The notes beneath the pieces were generated by a model. The model was given only the letters and a program-made list of their open reading frames with translations, ran no database searches and was not told the DNA's origin. The translations under genes and the position numbers were made by a program. Of a stretch of 64,000 nucleotides of DNA, positions 48,308-59,293 are shown piece after piece (positions within the stretch are counted from its first letter, which is position 1; every line of letters begins with the position of its first letter). The DNA comes from Capitulum mitella (taxonomy: Eukaryota; Arthropoda; Thecostraca; Pollicipedomorpha; Pollicipedidae): positions 3,524,393-3,588,392 of the forward strand of contig CP099851.1 in the NCBI GenBank assembly GCA_030062745.1, written 5' to 3'.

Positions 48308-48926
48308 TTACTCGCTGGGAATCTCCATGTCACCGTAGTAATTGTTCGTTTCCCGTTCGCCCTCGCAAATGGGCGAAAGAACGTGCTCATGGGGTGCCAG
48401 CTCGGTGATGACCGGCGTTTCCACTACGTCACCAGTAAAAGCACGAAACTGCGCTGGTCTGTTCTTCCACAGCCACGTGCGGCAGTCCTTCTTGAAGCTG
48501 CCCACCATCTCGGAGCGGTCGTGGAAGCGTCCGTGGAACCACTGCAGAGACATGGGGATGTACTTGACTTCAATCCGGTTGGGCATGGTTTGGTCCCAAG
48601 GTGTCGCAGAGCAGAGCCGGCCGGTCCTGCTCGTACTCGGTGCCGTCGGGCGCCTCTGTCGGCGGATTCGGAAGCTGCGCTTCGTCCGGTCCCACACAGA
48701 TGTCGTGGCAGTAGGTGGTGGTGATGATCACCTCGGAGAGATTTCGCGGTGGGGTGGACGAGGGGGCCCGCTGCGGCGCGTGGTTGGGGGTCGAGTCGGC
48801 GCTCTCGGCAGTGGCGCCGTTGGCGTTCGGCACGGAGTGCAGAAAGGAAGGCGAGCTGAATCGGTTCAGAGAGTGTCGCAGCTCTCTGCTCAGGTCTTCC
48901 CAGGAATCGCCCGACAGACGACGGTT
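48308..48926 (-). CDS. Unidentified coding exon with one frameshift
   Basis: Codon choice on the minus strand is strongly GC3-biased, as in the dystrophin exons. Acceptor TCTTGTCGAGCCAG leads in phase 0 to NRRLSGDSWEDLSRELRH. The frame is disordered and Pro/Ser-rich, then reads EVIITTTYCHDICVGP. It hits a stop near 48570. One base away, an open frame continues with IEVKYIPMSLQWFHGRFHD, KKDCRTWLWKN and ends YYGDMEIPSE. A single-base indel near 48605 (CCTTGGGACC) joins the two halves. I do not recognise the protein. It is the next coding block after the dystrophin exon ending at 53085 and phases fit, but the second half looks unlike any dystrophin tail; it may be another gene. Confidence 0.5.
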
Positions 48927-49257
48927 CTGGCTCGACAAGAAACGGTTACAACAGCGTCAGAGCCCCGTTCGCGTGCCTCTTTTGCAAGATACCGAGATAT
49001 CAGCCCTGGGGCAATATTAGTAAGCAGGGGTGTAGAGGTGTATTCTTTTGATTTGCATTTCACCCAATTTTAAATTTGGACCCTCCTAATGTTGGTTTGG
49101 GTCCCCAATATCTTCTGCCGCTTTTAAAGGGAAATGAGAAATAACAAAAAGAACGACCTCAACAGATCAGAATAGGCAGAAAGTAAAGAATAAGTCCAAA
49201 GCTATGTTACTGTCTATTTTTTGTCTTTTCTGTCTCTCCTCCTCCTCTGTCTCTCTC

Positions 49258-49260
<3 letters not shown>

Positions 49261-49300
<40 letters not shown>

Positions 49301-49312
49301 TTATTTATTTTC
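49261..49312 (+). repeat. TA microsatellite followed by TTTA units
   Basis: About 17 TA units followed by TTTATTTATTTATTTT. Confidence 0.9.
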
Positions 49313-51252
49313 CTATATACATGGTGATAACTAAAAAATCGAATCTTTTCAATTGCTAAATAGCAATAAAAAACCCATAAGTTTCCGTTGGTCAAAATAA
49401 AGTAGGTTAAATCCGTTGAGAAACCCACATTTGGGAGAGGTTAGTTTGTCGGGCTCTCGGCTCGCCCCCCCCCCCCCCAATCATTTACGGAAATCGATGC
49501 GCCTGTTCGTCGGTTAGCCCTCGAACGCCATTTGAACTTCGTCAGTTACGGCGCTGTCGAGACAAATCACATACCAGACTTACCTCGGCGCCCAGCGAGG
49601 CAACCGCGAAGCAGCTTTTGTGCCTATCGAGGTAATTTGACGTAATAAGTTAGTTTGTGAACGACTTTTGGCAGAATATGCCAATCGAGGTAACCTATTG
49701 TTCCTCGTATGTCAGTTTATGAACAGGGCTCGGAAACGGACATTGCTAATTGACATTGCAACGATAACGGTCTTTGACTTACTGTTTTGACTAACCGCTA
49801 ACCCAGTTAATCGTTTTTGACGATTAACTAGGTTGTAGCTGTCGGGTCTCAGCGGTGTTGATATCTTCAACGACATATTTGTGTTTTGAAAGGCCGATGA
49901 CCGCTTCTCACTAATATCGGATTGTTTAATTACGAAAAGGCTCCAAAGATGTTTTTGGAAATACTTCCAGTAACATTATGCGCATGAAATGGAAACATGG
50001 GGCCACATTAAATATCAAAACAAAGCGGGGTCCAGGCTTCATTGAAACTGAATGGACGGTCGGCACCCATAACGTTGCTCTATAAATGGCCAGAAATAAA
50101 ACGGAGACCGCATTTATGTTCCATACTTCGTTTGGCCTTGTTGGATTATTTACCTTCATTTTTCATAAAGCAGCCGTGCACTGTAGCTTAGAAAAAGCGT
50201 TCCTTTTAATGCGAATTGATACACGGCTGCTGGCTATTATGGTTAATTTTTAACAGCGTTGTTTTAAGCGACGAGTCAAAAGAGCAGCAAAACCGACTTT
50301 GTGACAGCCAACAATGTTCAGACAAATGGCTAATTGCTTCAATCACACACTTATTCTTTGACAAACTACGTTTCAGGCACACTCTTTGAAAAGGATGTAA
50401 TGTACGTGACCTAAAGCACTGAAAAATACTCACACATTTTGTGTCACTCGAACTACGTAATTTATCACTCATAGCTGAACAGCTCTGCACAAATTTAAAG
50501 GGTAACCGCCATTTTACAGGAAAGAGCCCATTTCCCTGCTGAATTTTTTGCTGTACATGCGCCTGCTGAAATGAAAGAAGCACTTTTCATTTAATGTTTT
50601 CGGTCAGATCACTTTCCGGATTTCTTCACACATTCCAATGCATACAAAGGCAACGGAAACATTGAACATAATGGGCAGGTATATTTCATAAGTGCCGAGT
50701 CTTCATAAGTCGTAAGTGGCATCTGATGTCTTCCCTAATATTTCAGACACCCATATCTAAAAATTTGCATATGTAGCCGAATACATTCAAAAGCAAAATT
50801 ACATGCGCCAAGACTGTATTACAACGCCAAAACTGGTTCTCCTCCTATTTGCGCAGCACCAGAAAATCTTAAACAAAATCGCCACCGGCAGCAAAACAGC
50901 AGTTGGATGCAAGCTGTACCTAAGAAAGTCAAACACATCTTTTACCCGCGTTTCCCTCCTTACATTCCGCGCTCAGGCAAGGATTAAGATTATCACATTT
51001 TGCACGACGTTCTCACAGACCAGCAATCACAGCAGCAGTCCCAAATAGAATAAACCCTTTCCGGGTACAGAATAAATGACACTCCTCCAACAGCGGCTTG
51101 GGGACATCCGGAACCATCAAACACACGAACCAGCCACTTTGCCGGGTGTCGTTCTCTGGAAGTTGACACGTGGTCGTCCCTCAGAAAACCTAACGACCAT
51201 TCTCCAAACCAAGTCAAGTCGTCATGTTCATCGGTACAGCTATTCATCAGGT

Positions 51253-51288
51253 ACTTTTGGCTGATAGGCTTGCCTATCAGCCAAAAGT
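51253..51288. repeat. 36-base near-perfect palindrome
   Basis: Arms of 17 bases (ACTTTTGGCTGATAGGC) around a two-base centre. Confidence 0.9.
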
Positions 51289-51369
51289 CCGGCGGGCATC
51301 TCACAGCGACGCCAAACGTCCGCCGTCTCCTCGATCACGTCCGCCGTCGCATCGACCACGCTCCCTGGA

Positions 51370-51560
51370 CGCGTGCAGTCGCGCGCGCGTCCTCTGGACA
51401 CGCCCGCACGTCCTCCGGACACGCCAGCCGTTCCCCGGACACGTCCGCACGTCCTCCGGATACGCCAGCCGTTCTCCGGACACGTCCGCACGTCCTCCGG
51501 ACACGCCAGCCGTTCTCCGGACACGTCCGCACGTTCTTCGGACACGCCAGCCGTTCCCCG
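51370..51560 (+). repeat. CpG-rich minisatellite
   Basis: Units of about 27 bases in alternating forms, built on GCACGTCCTCCGGACACGCC and AGCCGTTCTCCGGACACGTC. Confidence 0.85.
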
Positions 51561-52578
51561 AATACGTTTGGCGTCGGCCAGAGCGCCTGGCCGGCAGGAG
51601 AGGCGGGAATAACGGCCGGACTGGCAGCTACGCGCTTATCAGCTCCGTGCTGTAGGGCTCGCAGACCGCCAGAGAGAAGGCTAGGGGTGCCGGCTTGGAG
51701 ACGCCGCCTGAAAACGGAGCACGGTCAGCGTCGGCACGCGGCGTGGCAGCCGTCGCGCGTCACAGAGGACGAGGGCCGAGTCAGCACGCTTACCCCGGGC
51801 CGGCCCGGTCAGACGCAGACGGCGCTGACTCGGCCCGAGTCACGCCCAGGTGGCGGTGACTCGGTTCACCTTGATACCTTTCAATGGCAGATGCGGGGTC
51901 AGTGCCTTGTGTCGGAGCCACCGCAGTAACCACCGCTACACTGACCACGTCAACGCAGTCACCGATCAAAGACAAAGGCAGAGCCGGGGTCCGTGCCGGA
52001 GCCACCGCCTTAAGCGTAGTCGCATATGTTTGCCATCGCTGTCGACTCCCCATCTCCTCCGGGCCCCAGTGACGCGTCAGAGCCACTTTGCCCCTTCTTA
52101 TCACCGGCACGTGCTGCCGCCGAGTGCTGTGCTACGGAGAACTACAGGCCGAGGCCGGCCGCTCACCGCTGGTGACTGGGCTGTGGTTCGACACCCGCTC
52201 AGACTGAACGGTGAACTGCTCAGGGCTGAGTTGCTGAGCTACTCACGGCTAGGCTGTGAGCTGCTCGAGAGGCAAATTGCAAGCTAATGAGGACTGAGGG
52301 CCGGGTCATGAGCTACTCAGGACTGAGCCGAGCTCCTCAGACTGACCTGTTCGGCTGCTCAGGACTGAGCTGTGGCTGGGCCCCGGCTCAAGACTGAGCT
52401 GTGGCCAACCAAGACTGAGTTACGCGGTGCTCTGGACTGAACGCCAGGAGCGTCGGCTCACCGTTGGTGACTGAGTCGTGGCCGGCCCCTGGCTCGGCGG
52501 CCGGAGCCTCGCAGGCCAGATGGGACGCCGTCACCGACCGGGTCTGCAGAGTGCTGCTGCGAGCCAGGCTGGTGCCCT

Positions 52579-52811
52579 GCCGACGGCGTGGTGCGGTGGT
52601 TAGCACGCAGGCTTACTGACCCAGAGGTCTCTGGTTCGAACCCGGCTGTAGGCGACATGGTCCTTCGGCCATGCCTCTTCATTCTCGCGCGAGGATGCAG
52701 CGCGAAGTGTCTCAACGGGAACATTACGAACGTTTAGCGGTAGCCAGACTTCGAATTCAGTACTCTCCAAATGCGTGAAAAACCAAGTAAAACAAAACAG
52801 AAACAAAACAG
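52579..52811 (+). mobile_element. tRNA-derived SINE
   Basis: A pol III promoter pair is visible: A box-like GGTGCGGTGGTTAGCACGC at 52588 and B box GGTTCGAACCC near 52632-52642. An unrelated body and an A-rich tail (AAAACAAAACAGAAACAAAA) follow. It lies antisense and just downstream of the last recognised dystrophin exon. No tRNA cloverleaf was convincing, so it is not called as a tRNA gene. Confidence 0.7.
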
Positions 52812-53084
52812 GAGACATAATCCGCGCCGAAACAAAAGCTGCTATCCGGTAACCACCGGTGGGCAACGCAGAAACACCGAAACGATATTGAGCACCGACA
52901 CTGAAGTTGGCTCGCGATGAATAATCTGCCGCACACCCTGCAACATCGCATCCGCGCTAAACATCTCCGCAGACCACCCATCTTGTCCGCAGTCCTGCGA
53001 CGTTCCGTGGGCTCTGTCCCCGTCCCCCTGGCTCCACCCTCTCGTGGACCCTCTCCCCCACTCGCGACGCGGCGCCCTCCTCAC

Positions 53085-53622
53085 CCCGTTGAGAAGGCGG
53101 CGTAACTTGCTCAGCTGCTGTCCCAGCTGGCGGTTATGCTCGTCCAGCGCCTGCATCCTGGTCTGGAGCCGGTCGCCGTGCTGGCGGGGCGAGCCGGCCT
53201 CGCCCGACGTCCCTTCCGACGGGTCCGCTGCCGGCGGCCGCCCCGGGCAGACCGGCGGCTCGTCTGCCGGCTGCGGCGGGGCTCCGTCCGACGCCCCCGG
53301 CGGAGTCTGAGGGCGCGCCGGTGCCGACGCCGGCTCGGGGTCGGTCGGCGTCGGGAGCGAGCGCGGGTCCGTCGGCTCCGACGGCGGCGGGTGCGCCTTC
53401 GCCGGCGGGGAGTCGACGTCCGAGGCGGCGCCGTTGGTGGCGGCCGGCCGGCCGGGCAGGCGGCCGCTGCCGGCCAGCCGGAGGTACTCCGCCTGCAGGG
53501 AGCGGTTCTCCTCCTCCAGCTGGCGTATGACCGCCCGCAGCTGGTCGTCCCTGGCCTCGGCCGAGACGCCGTCCGAGGACAGGCTGAGACAGTAGCGGGC
53601 CATCAGCTGCAGTTCGTCCTCA
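53085..53622 (-). CDS. Dmd/Dys: Dystrophin exon: distal coiled coil
   Basis: A 538-base exon, phase 2 to 0, with acceptor GTGTGCCCACAG and donor GGG|GTGAGG. It opens EDELQLMARYCLSL, matching D-E-H-L-L-I-Q-H-Y-C-x-S-L of dystrophins. The first coiled coil QLEEENRSLQAEYLRL follows, then a long Pro/Ala/Ser-rich insert. The second coiled coil RMQALDEHNRQLGQQLSKLR ends at RLLNG. In dystrophin these helices bind dystrobrevin at the muscle membrane complex. The frame stays open past the donor to a stop at 52842, which would give an alternative short tail. The Pro-rich insert is much longer than in vertebrates. Confidence 0.9.
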
Positions 53623-53791
53623 CTGTGGGCACACACACGCAGTGCTGTACTCAGACGGTATCGAGTCACCTTTCGTCAGTCGCCTTTCGTCCTCAGTGTC
53701 GACACAGACACACAGTGCGTACGCCTGAGACGCCTGCAGGTTTTTTCGAGGCAAAAGACGTTGATTTTGACATCAGGGTCGGACGACTGAC

Positions 53792-53856
53792 CTCTCCGGG
53801 CTGGAGGCGCTGTGGTTGTCGGCATCCGAGTGTTGTCGGCCGTTAGTCCGATGGCG
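53792..53856 (-). CDS. Dmd/Dys: Dystrophin exon: short linker before coiled coil
   Basis: A 65-base exon, phase 0 to 2, acceptor CTCCCGTCCAG and donor GAG AG|GTCAGT, reading RHRTNGRQHSDADNHSASS. It links the post-ZZ exon and the coiled-coil exon in frame. Sequence support is weak because this region is variable; the phases and splice sites carry the call. Confidence 0.6.
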
Positions 53857-53889
53857 CTGGACGGGAGAGAGGTCGTCAGCACTGCCCGG

Positions 53890-54140
53890 AGAGCCTGACG
53901 GCATCTGATCCTGGAACACACCCATCACCCCGTCATCACATGTACCACCAGAAACCAGAACTGGCCGGAGGGCCTGACGGTCACTGATCCTGGGACACAT
54001 CCCTCTACCAGTCATCACCTGTACCAGAAACCAGAACTGGCCGGAGGGTCTGACGGCACCTGATCCTGGGACACACCCCTCTACCAGTCCTGAAGGCCAC
54101 TGATCCTGGGACACACCCATCACCCAGTCACCACCTGTAC
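53890..54140 (+). repeat. Intronic minisatellite, about 80-base units
   Basis: Three to four units containing CTGATCCTGGGACACA, CATCACCTGTACCAGAAACC and AACTGGCCGGAGGG, in the dystrophin intron. Confidence 0.8.
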
Positions 54141-54736
54141 CAGAAATCAGTACTGGCCGTCTGGCAACTGATCCTAGAAGAGCACCACTCCTAGTGATCG
54201 TCTGTACCGGTCCGCGATGGTCTTACCATTTCTGGACCACATCTCTGCCTCTCGATTGAACAGTTCATTGGGTTGGTACAGTCTCAATTGCAAAGAATAT
54301 TGCTCCAATGACGCGGTGAAGACAAAAGAAAACTCTTACTACGGCCCGACGACATGTGACAGCCATATCGCCGTTGATGTGTATGTGACGTATGTATGTG
54401 ACGACAGGCGACATGTGACATGTGACAGACCATGTCGAATATGTGACGTTTGGTTCGAGAACAGTGCAGTTATTTAGGAAATCATCTGCTCGACGGCCAG
54501 TCCAATGAACATTACACCAGTCGGATACCGTGGACCAAAAGACGCAAATTATCCCCTGCATTGCTGTTCAGAATATTTCCCCTGTCCAAGGACAAATCGA
54601 GACCAGTGCGGGGTGAAGATACGAAAGAAAAAAAAACGCCTACAAAGTGGAAGAACGAACGTCACATTTTCACGGTGATGTATTTCCTGATGTCTTTAAC
54701 TCGTTACTGCGTGATGCCATCACAGCGGTTCTGTAC

Positions 54737-54856
54737 CTCTCCCATCGGCTGTACGGGGAGATATCCCAGCTTGGCGTGCTTCCGGAAGTAGTGCTTCGGT
54801 TTGAACTTGTTCCGAAACGATCTCGTGAAGTCTTTGATGTCATCGCTCGACGAACT
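54737..54856 (-). CDS. Dmd/Dys: Dystrophin exon after ZZ domain
   Basis: A 120-base exon, phase 0 to 0, acceptor TTTGTGTTTTAG and donor GAG|GTACAG. It reads SSSSDDIKDFTRSFRNKFKP and KHYFRKHAKLGYLPVQPMGE, matching the conserved D-V-R-D-F-A-K-x-x-K-N-K-F-x-x-K-x-Y-F-x-K-H-P-R-x-G-Y-L-P-V-Q block that follows ZZ in dystrophins. Confidence 0.9.
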
Positions 54857-55127
54857 CTAAAACACAAACACAGAGGTAGATTGCGAAAGAGATCCCCAAA
54901 TAACGGTCCTTCTGGGACATTCGGGGCTTCTTACGGCACATAAAAAGGAGAAAACATTGTGTGATGTACGAAACTAAATAAAAAGGCGCCTACAAGGCGA
55001 AACGGTTCAAACAAATGGGCGAAAGTATGCACTTTTTATAAAAGAGTATGTGGTGGAATCGGAGCACATGCCTCTTGCACAAAAAAATGTTCGTGGACCT
55101 TTAGTCGTTAGGGAAACGAAGACTTAC

Positions 55128-55239
55128 CTCTGTGCAATATTCGTGCATGGGATGACTAAGTTTGTGACTTTTGGCGACTCGTCCGGTAAAGAAGCATTGC
55201 TGGCACATGTCGAAGTTAAAGCACCTGAGACAGCGATAC
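55128..55239 (-). CDS. Dmd/Dys: Dystrophin exon: second part of ZZ zinc finger
   Basis: A 112-base exon, phase 2 to 0, acceptor ACTGCCGCAG and donor GAG|GTAAGT. It reads [20 protein letters not shown] and ends [10 protein letters not shown]-x2-C, C-x2-C and the H-x-M-x-E-Y-C end are the ZZ zinc ligands that, with the first cysteines in the exon at 55662-56022, help hold beta-dystroglycan. Confidence 0.92.
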
Positions 55240-55661
55240 CTGCGGCAGTCGATTCAGCCAGATTAAAAAGCAGATCTGGCATGGATGTGTGGGAAACACC
55301 GCTCTGGTGTCAGACGCACATGCCATATCTGTGGGCTCAGTCACCTTTACACCTACTATCATTGCATATTGCAAGGTGTCGCGTTCTCCAACACAAGTGC
55401 CCTTTGGGAACAATTTTGGTGGGCGACAGTTTTCGGACACGGATTACGTTTTTAACGATGTATTCGCGTTATGTACAGGGAAACTTTTATGCTAAGCTGC
55501 AAAGCACGCTGGTGTTTGTGTTCCTTCGCAGTCTGCTGAACTTCAGCGCGTAAATCGCACTTCGCATGAACACCATCTGATTTCCACTCCAATAACCGTG
55601 ACGCTCCCAACTTGAATGCACCCGGCTCGGACCCTGCCCCCTGTAGCCGGCGGCGTCTCAC

Positions 55662-56022
55662 CTGAAGCCCAGGATCGGGTACTGTTTGCAGCCGTTACAG
55701 CGGGCCTGGTGCCTTGCGCTCTCGGCGCCGGCCACGCGGTGCAGCACGGGCAGCCAGACCAGGCTCTGCGGCTCGGCTCGCAGCCACTCCAGCAGCTCGG
55801 CCTCGCAGAGGGTCGGCTGGCGGCCGGCGGCGCCCGGCTCCTCGTCGTCGGCCGCCGCCGCCGCCGCCTGGAAGCAGCTGCTCACCGACGGCTGGACGGC
55901 GTCGGCGCCGAACGCGGCCGCCTCGCCCAGCCGGGCCGGCAGCTGCAGCAGCTGGCCCAGCAGCCGGCCCAGCTGCCGCTCGTCCAGCCGCTGCCGGCTG
56001 TCGGCCGCCAGCTGGAACATGT
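55662..56022 (-). CDS. Dmd/Dys: Dystrophin exon: EF-hand 2 region and start of ZZ
   Basis: A 361-base exon, phase 1 to 2, acceptor CTCTGCCGCAG and donor TTCAG|GTGAGA. It runs MFQLAADSRQRLDERQLGRL, then RLGEAAAFGADAVQPSVSSC, an Ala-rich insert (QAAAAAADDEEPGAAG), EWLRAEPQSLVWLPVLHR, and ends CNGCKQYPILGFR with the first ZZ cysteines. This matches the EF-hand-like domain of dystrophin. The Ala/Gly insert, from GCC-rich DNA, is unusual compared with the family. Confidence 0.92.
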
Positions 56023-56039
56023 CTGCGGCAGAGCGGCGA

Positions 56040-56260
56040 CAGAGACCTCAGCACACGGCAGGGGGGCGGCGAGAACGTCAGCAGAAGACAGACAGGCGGC
56101 AGAAACGTCAGCGGACGATAGGGAGACGGCAGAAACGTCAGCTGACGGCCGAGAAACGGCTGAAACGTCAGCACACGGCACAGAGGCGGCAGAAACATCA
56201 CCAAACGGCAGAAGAGAGGTATATACGTCAAGGGGCGGCAGAGGAGAGGTATGCACAACA
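56040..56260 (+). repeat. Intronic minisatellite, about 30-base units
   Basis: Units around GGCGGCAGAAACGTCAGC, six to seven copies, next to the EF-hand exon. Confidence 0.8.
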
Positions 56261-56758
56261 CCAGCCGGCCGAAGCCGGTCAGCCATCTGCAGGTGCTGAC
56301 CGTTGCAGCTGATAAACACGTGCAGACCACGCCTGATGTACGGTGTCACTACCGTACCCGCAATGAAGCTGATGAACAACGCTCAGTCACGGGCTATTAG
56401 GTGTTGCCTTACACGGGCATCTTTGGCCTACCACACCATTACTTCACTTAAACTGTTACTGATGATTCGATGTGAATATTTCTTAACATCACAGTGCGGT
56501 CAACGAAATTATCGCGTACGCCTTGCACGCGCGTGGTTTACATTGTCCCACGTAACATTTACATTCAGAGAAACAGGCTGTTCCAGAGAAGACGGCAAAC
56601 GTTATGGAACGATTTCGGGTTCTGTGGTTTTTCTGTTTCATGTCATGTCCAGCCACTGCCTATGCTGTCAAACTACTGTCGCGCCACCTACCAACCAGAC
56701 GATTATACCAGCCTGGACAAGCCGGACTCCCAAGGGTACGGCTCGTTCCCGGACTTAC

Positions 56759-56844
56759 AGCGGTACTTCTCCTCCAGGCGAGCCTTGCAGAGCGTGATGA
56801 TGGCCAGTTTGAAGGAGCTGACCGGGATTTGACCAGTGCGGCGA
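56759..56844 (-). CDS. Dmd/Dys: Dystrophin exon: between EF-hand blocks
   Basis: An 86-base exon, phase 2 to 1, acceptor CTTCATTTCAG and donor CGCT|GTAAGT. It reads RRTGQIPVSSFKLAIITLCK then ARLEEKYR, matching G-R-T-G-R-I-R-V-L-S-F-K-x-G-I-I-S-L-C-K-A-H-L-E-D-K-Y-R-Y of dystrophins. Confidence 0.92.
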
Positions 56845-57335
56845 CTGAAATGAAGCGAAAGCATGTGACTTTAGGTCCAGGGGGAGACTGAAAGTCCAGG
56901 TCCGACCAGCGGGGTCTCTCATCATGGGGGAAAAGCTCACGCTCGCTCTTGAGTGGAACAAAACGCGCAAAGATGTTACGTCAGGCAAACCGGGCACCCG
57001 ATTACGGTGACAGACGACGGGTTTACGCCTGAATCTTGCCAGCCAGCAAAACGGACGACGCTCGACTTTCAAGAACACCACGGGTTCATATCTTGACACC
57101 GAAACCCAGCAAAACTGGCAAAGTTCACGCCAGTAAAGGCAGAAGCGATTCCTCCTGTTGTCTCACATCGCTGTACTTTCTGCTGTACGCGCCAAAAAGC
57201 CAGTTGAGACAGGCATCTCCTATAGCCTAACATCTGTAGTACACGATGACAGATGGTTAGGAACACATTTCCCATTGTCTCACCCGCTGCGCACGCTCAG
57301 GAGCCAGCTGAGCTCCACGTCCCCGGTTTCCTCAC

Positions 57336-57575
57336 CTGTCGTAGACGCAGAGCAGCCAGTTGAGGCAGAGGTCGACGCGGAGCGGCAGCTCGACGCCAAG
57401 CGCCGGCTCCAGCCGGCCGTAGAGTGCCGTCAGCACGGCCAGCACGTCCGGCACGGCCGCCGCGCCGGCCGCCGGCAGCCGCCAGGCCTGCGACTCGAAC
57501 GTCTCCGCCGCCTCGGGCAGCGTCAGCCGGTGCAGCAGCAGCGCGCGCTGCAGCCGGCGCAGCTTCAGCGCCGTC
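57336..57575 (-). CDS. Dmd/Dys: Dystrophin exon: EF-hand 1 region
   Basis: A 240-base exon, phase 2 to 2, acceptor CGGCCCGCAG and donor GACAG|GTGAGG. It opens TALKLRRLQRALLLHRLTL and ends VDLCLNWLLCVYD, the conserved boundaries of this dystrophin block (T-A-M-K-L-R-R-L-Q-K-A-L-C and V-D-M-C-L-N-W-L-L-N-V-Y-D). Confidence 0.92.
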
Positions 57576-57978
57576 CTGCGGGCCGGGGCGGACCAGTCGG
57601 CAGCTGCACGGGACACAGCAGAGGGATACTGCCGCTTAACAGGGCAGACAGACCCGGCCCTGGACTGTCTTGTGAAGGGAACTGCATGACGCACTGCCAA
57701 GCTGTTGAGAAGTTTTCCGGTAACATTCGCTGCGATGGGCCGGGTCGAGCCATGTCGTCCAGTGTGATCTTTTCCCACGTTTACGAGGGACTTGCTAGGC
57801 CTACGGACCTCGTTCCTGATATCGCACACGGCGTCACATGGCAATAACTGCCTTCAAATGTGCCAAAAGCTTCTTTTTGGAGTCCCTGCCGAGCCGTGAA
57901 GAGACTCTCACCTATGACCGACTCTCACCCGTGGACGATTAAGCGGCCCTTACTTGTGGGTGGCTGTGGCCTTTACTG

Positions 57979-58040
57979 GGAACTTTACTTTACTTTACTT
58001 TGCTTTACTTTACTTTACTTTACTTTTATTTTACTTTACT
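57979..58040 (+). repeat. ACTTT microsatellite
   Basis: About twelve imperfect ACTTT units, in a dystrophin intron. Confidence 0.85.
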
Positions 58041-58162
58041 TGGCCACTGTTGTGGCCCTTACTATGCGCCGTGGAGCTGTTTTCACGTGCAAACGGTGGA
58101 ACGATCCTCACCTGTGAGCGGCTCCTACCTGTGAGCTGACCTCGCGTGTGAGCGGCTCCCAC

Positions 58163-58432
58163 CTGTAGGCGGTGAAGCGGACGGCGTCCAGCTGGTGCAG
58201 GCTGCGCAGCAGGTGGGCCAGCCGCGGGTGCTCCCACTGGGTCCTGCGCTCGCCGTGGTGCAGGTAGTAGGGCACCTGCCGTTCCGTCTCGGCTCGCTCC
58301 CAGGGCGGGTCGACCGACAGGCTCAGGTCCACCGCGTCCGAGCCGGCGGCGCAGCTCAGCAGTGACGTCAGCGACCGCAGCCGGCCGGCCAGCGCCTCCA
58401 GACGGGCCGCCTGGGCCGCGCCCAGCGGCACG
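58163..58432 (-). CDS. Dmd/Dys: Dystrophin exon: WW domain
   Basis: A 270-base exon, phase 2 to 2, acceptor GTGCGACAG and donor TACAG|GTGGGA. The end of a spectrin-type helix (AARLEALAGRLRSLTSLLS) leads into the WW domain PPWERAETERQVPYYLHHG and TQWEHP, with both tryptophans and the Y-Y pair. It closes LHQLDAVRFTAYR. WW plus EF-hands and ZZ forms the beta-dystroglycan binding site. Confidence 0.93.
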
Positions 58433-58440
58433 CTGTCGCA

Positions 58441-58720
58441 CGGCACACGGCAGCGGTCAGCGGTACACTGTTACACAGCACACAGCAGCGGTCAGCGGCA
58501 CACTGTTACACAGCACACAGCAGCGGTCAGCGGCACACTGTCACACGGCACACAGCGGCGGTCAGCGGCACACTGTTACACAGCACACAGCAGCGGTCAG
58601 CGGCACACTGCCACACGGCACAGGACAGCGGTCAGCGGCACGCTGTCACACGGCACACGGCACAGCTCAGCGCCACACTGCCACACGGCACACGGTGCGG
58701 GTCAGGGCCACACTGTGGCG
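58441..58720 (+). repeat. Intronic minisatellite, about 39-base units
   Basis: About seven units of the type CAGCGGTCAGCGGCACACTG / TTACACAGCACACAG start directly beside the WW exon acceptor. Confidence 0.85.
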
Positions 58721-59293
58721 GTACACAGCAGGAACGTCACTGGCTTCTCTAGCCAGCAGAAGCTAGCTACAAACGCAACAGATAACTGTGCGCCACAAGA
58801 GCGGAATGTCAGCGGCGCACTGCAGCCACGGAACCAGACCGCAGCACGTGCTGACGCCACACAGCTGAGGTCAGCGGCATCACATCAGCATGTCCGCGCC
58901 CAACCCGAAGAGCGATAAGGCGTGGGACTCAAACGAGGGGCGGTTTATTTGCACCTCCATGTAGGGATGTAGTCAAGGGATGGAAGGGGACCATAGGGTC
59001 CATGCCCCCCCCCCCGGTCAAGCGGTCTACACTAGATATGTAGCGATTCCGTAGGATTACGTGATAGTGAACACATATGTGTTGCAAAAGCAAACATTAT
59101 ATGTTTTCCTCCGAGTTAAATATAAGGTCATTTAAATGACATTGCCGCTTTTTCCAAACAAAAAATTCTCTATATGTCGGCGAAATATGGCAAAATTTGA
59201 CATTTGCCCCCCCCGCCCGAGGAAAATTCCTGGCTACGTACTCCATGCACCCCTACGATGTAGACCCCCGTGTACCTGCGTTATCCTGCTCAC

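Larger units (their letters stand above)
49021..52574. other. Repetitive spacer
   Basis: Holds a TA/TTTA microsatellite (49261-49312), a poly-C run (49466-49480), a 36-base palindrome (51253), a minisatellite (51370-51560) and degenerate CTCAGGACTGAGCTG repeats at 52270-52445. No exon recognised. Confidence 0.45.

Noticed and set aside
52588-52660. tRNA gene
   Set aside because: A and B boxes are present but anticodon and acceptor stems do not pair well and an A-rich tail follows; called as a SINE.
55695-56330. 211-codon Ala/Leu-rich frames overlapping the EF-hand exon
   Set aside because: These are alternative frames of the GC-rich dystrophin exon and of the adjacent minisatellite.
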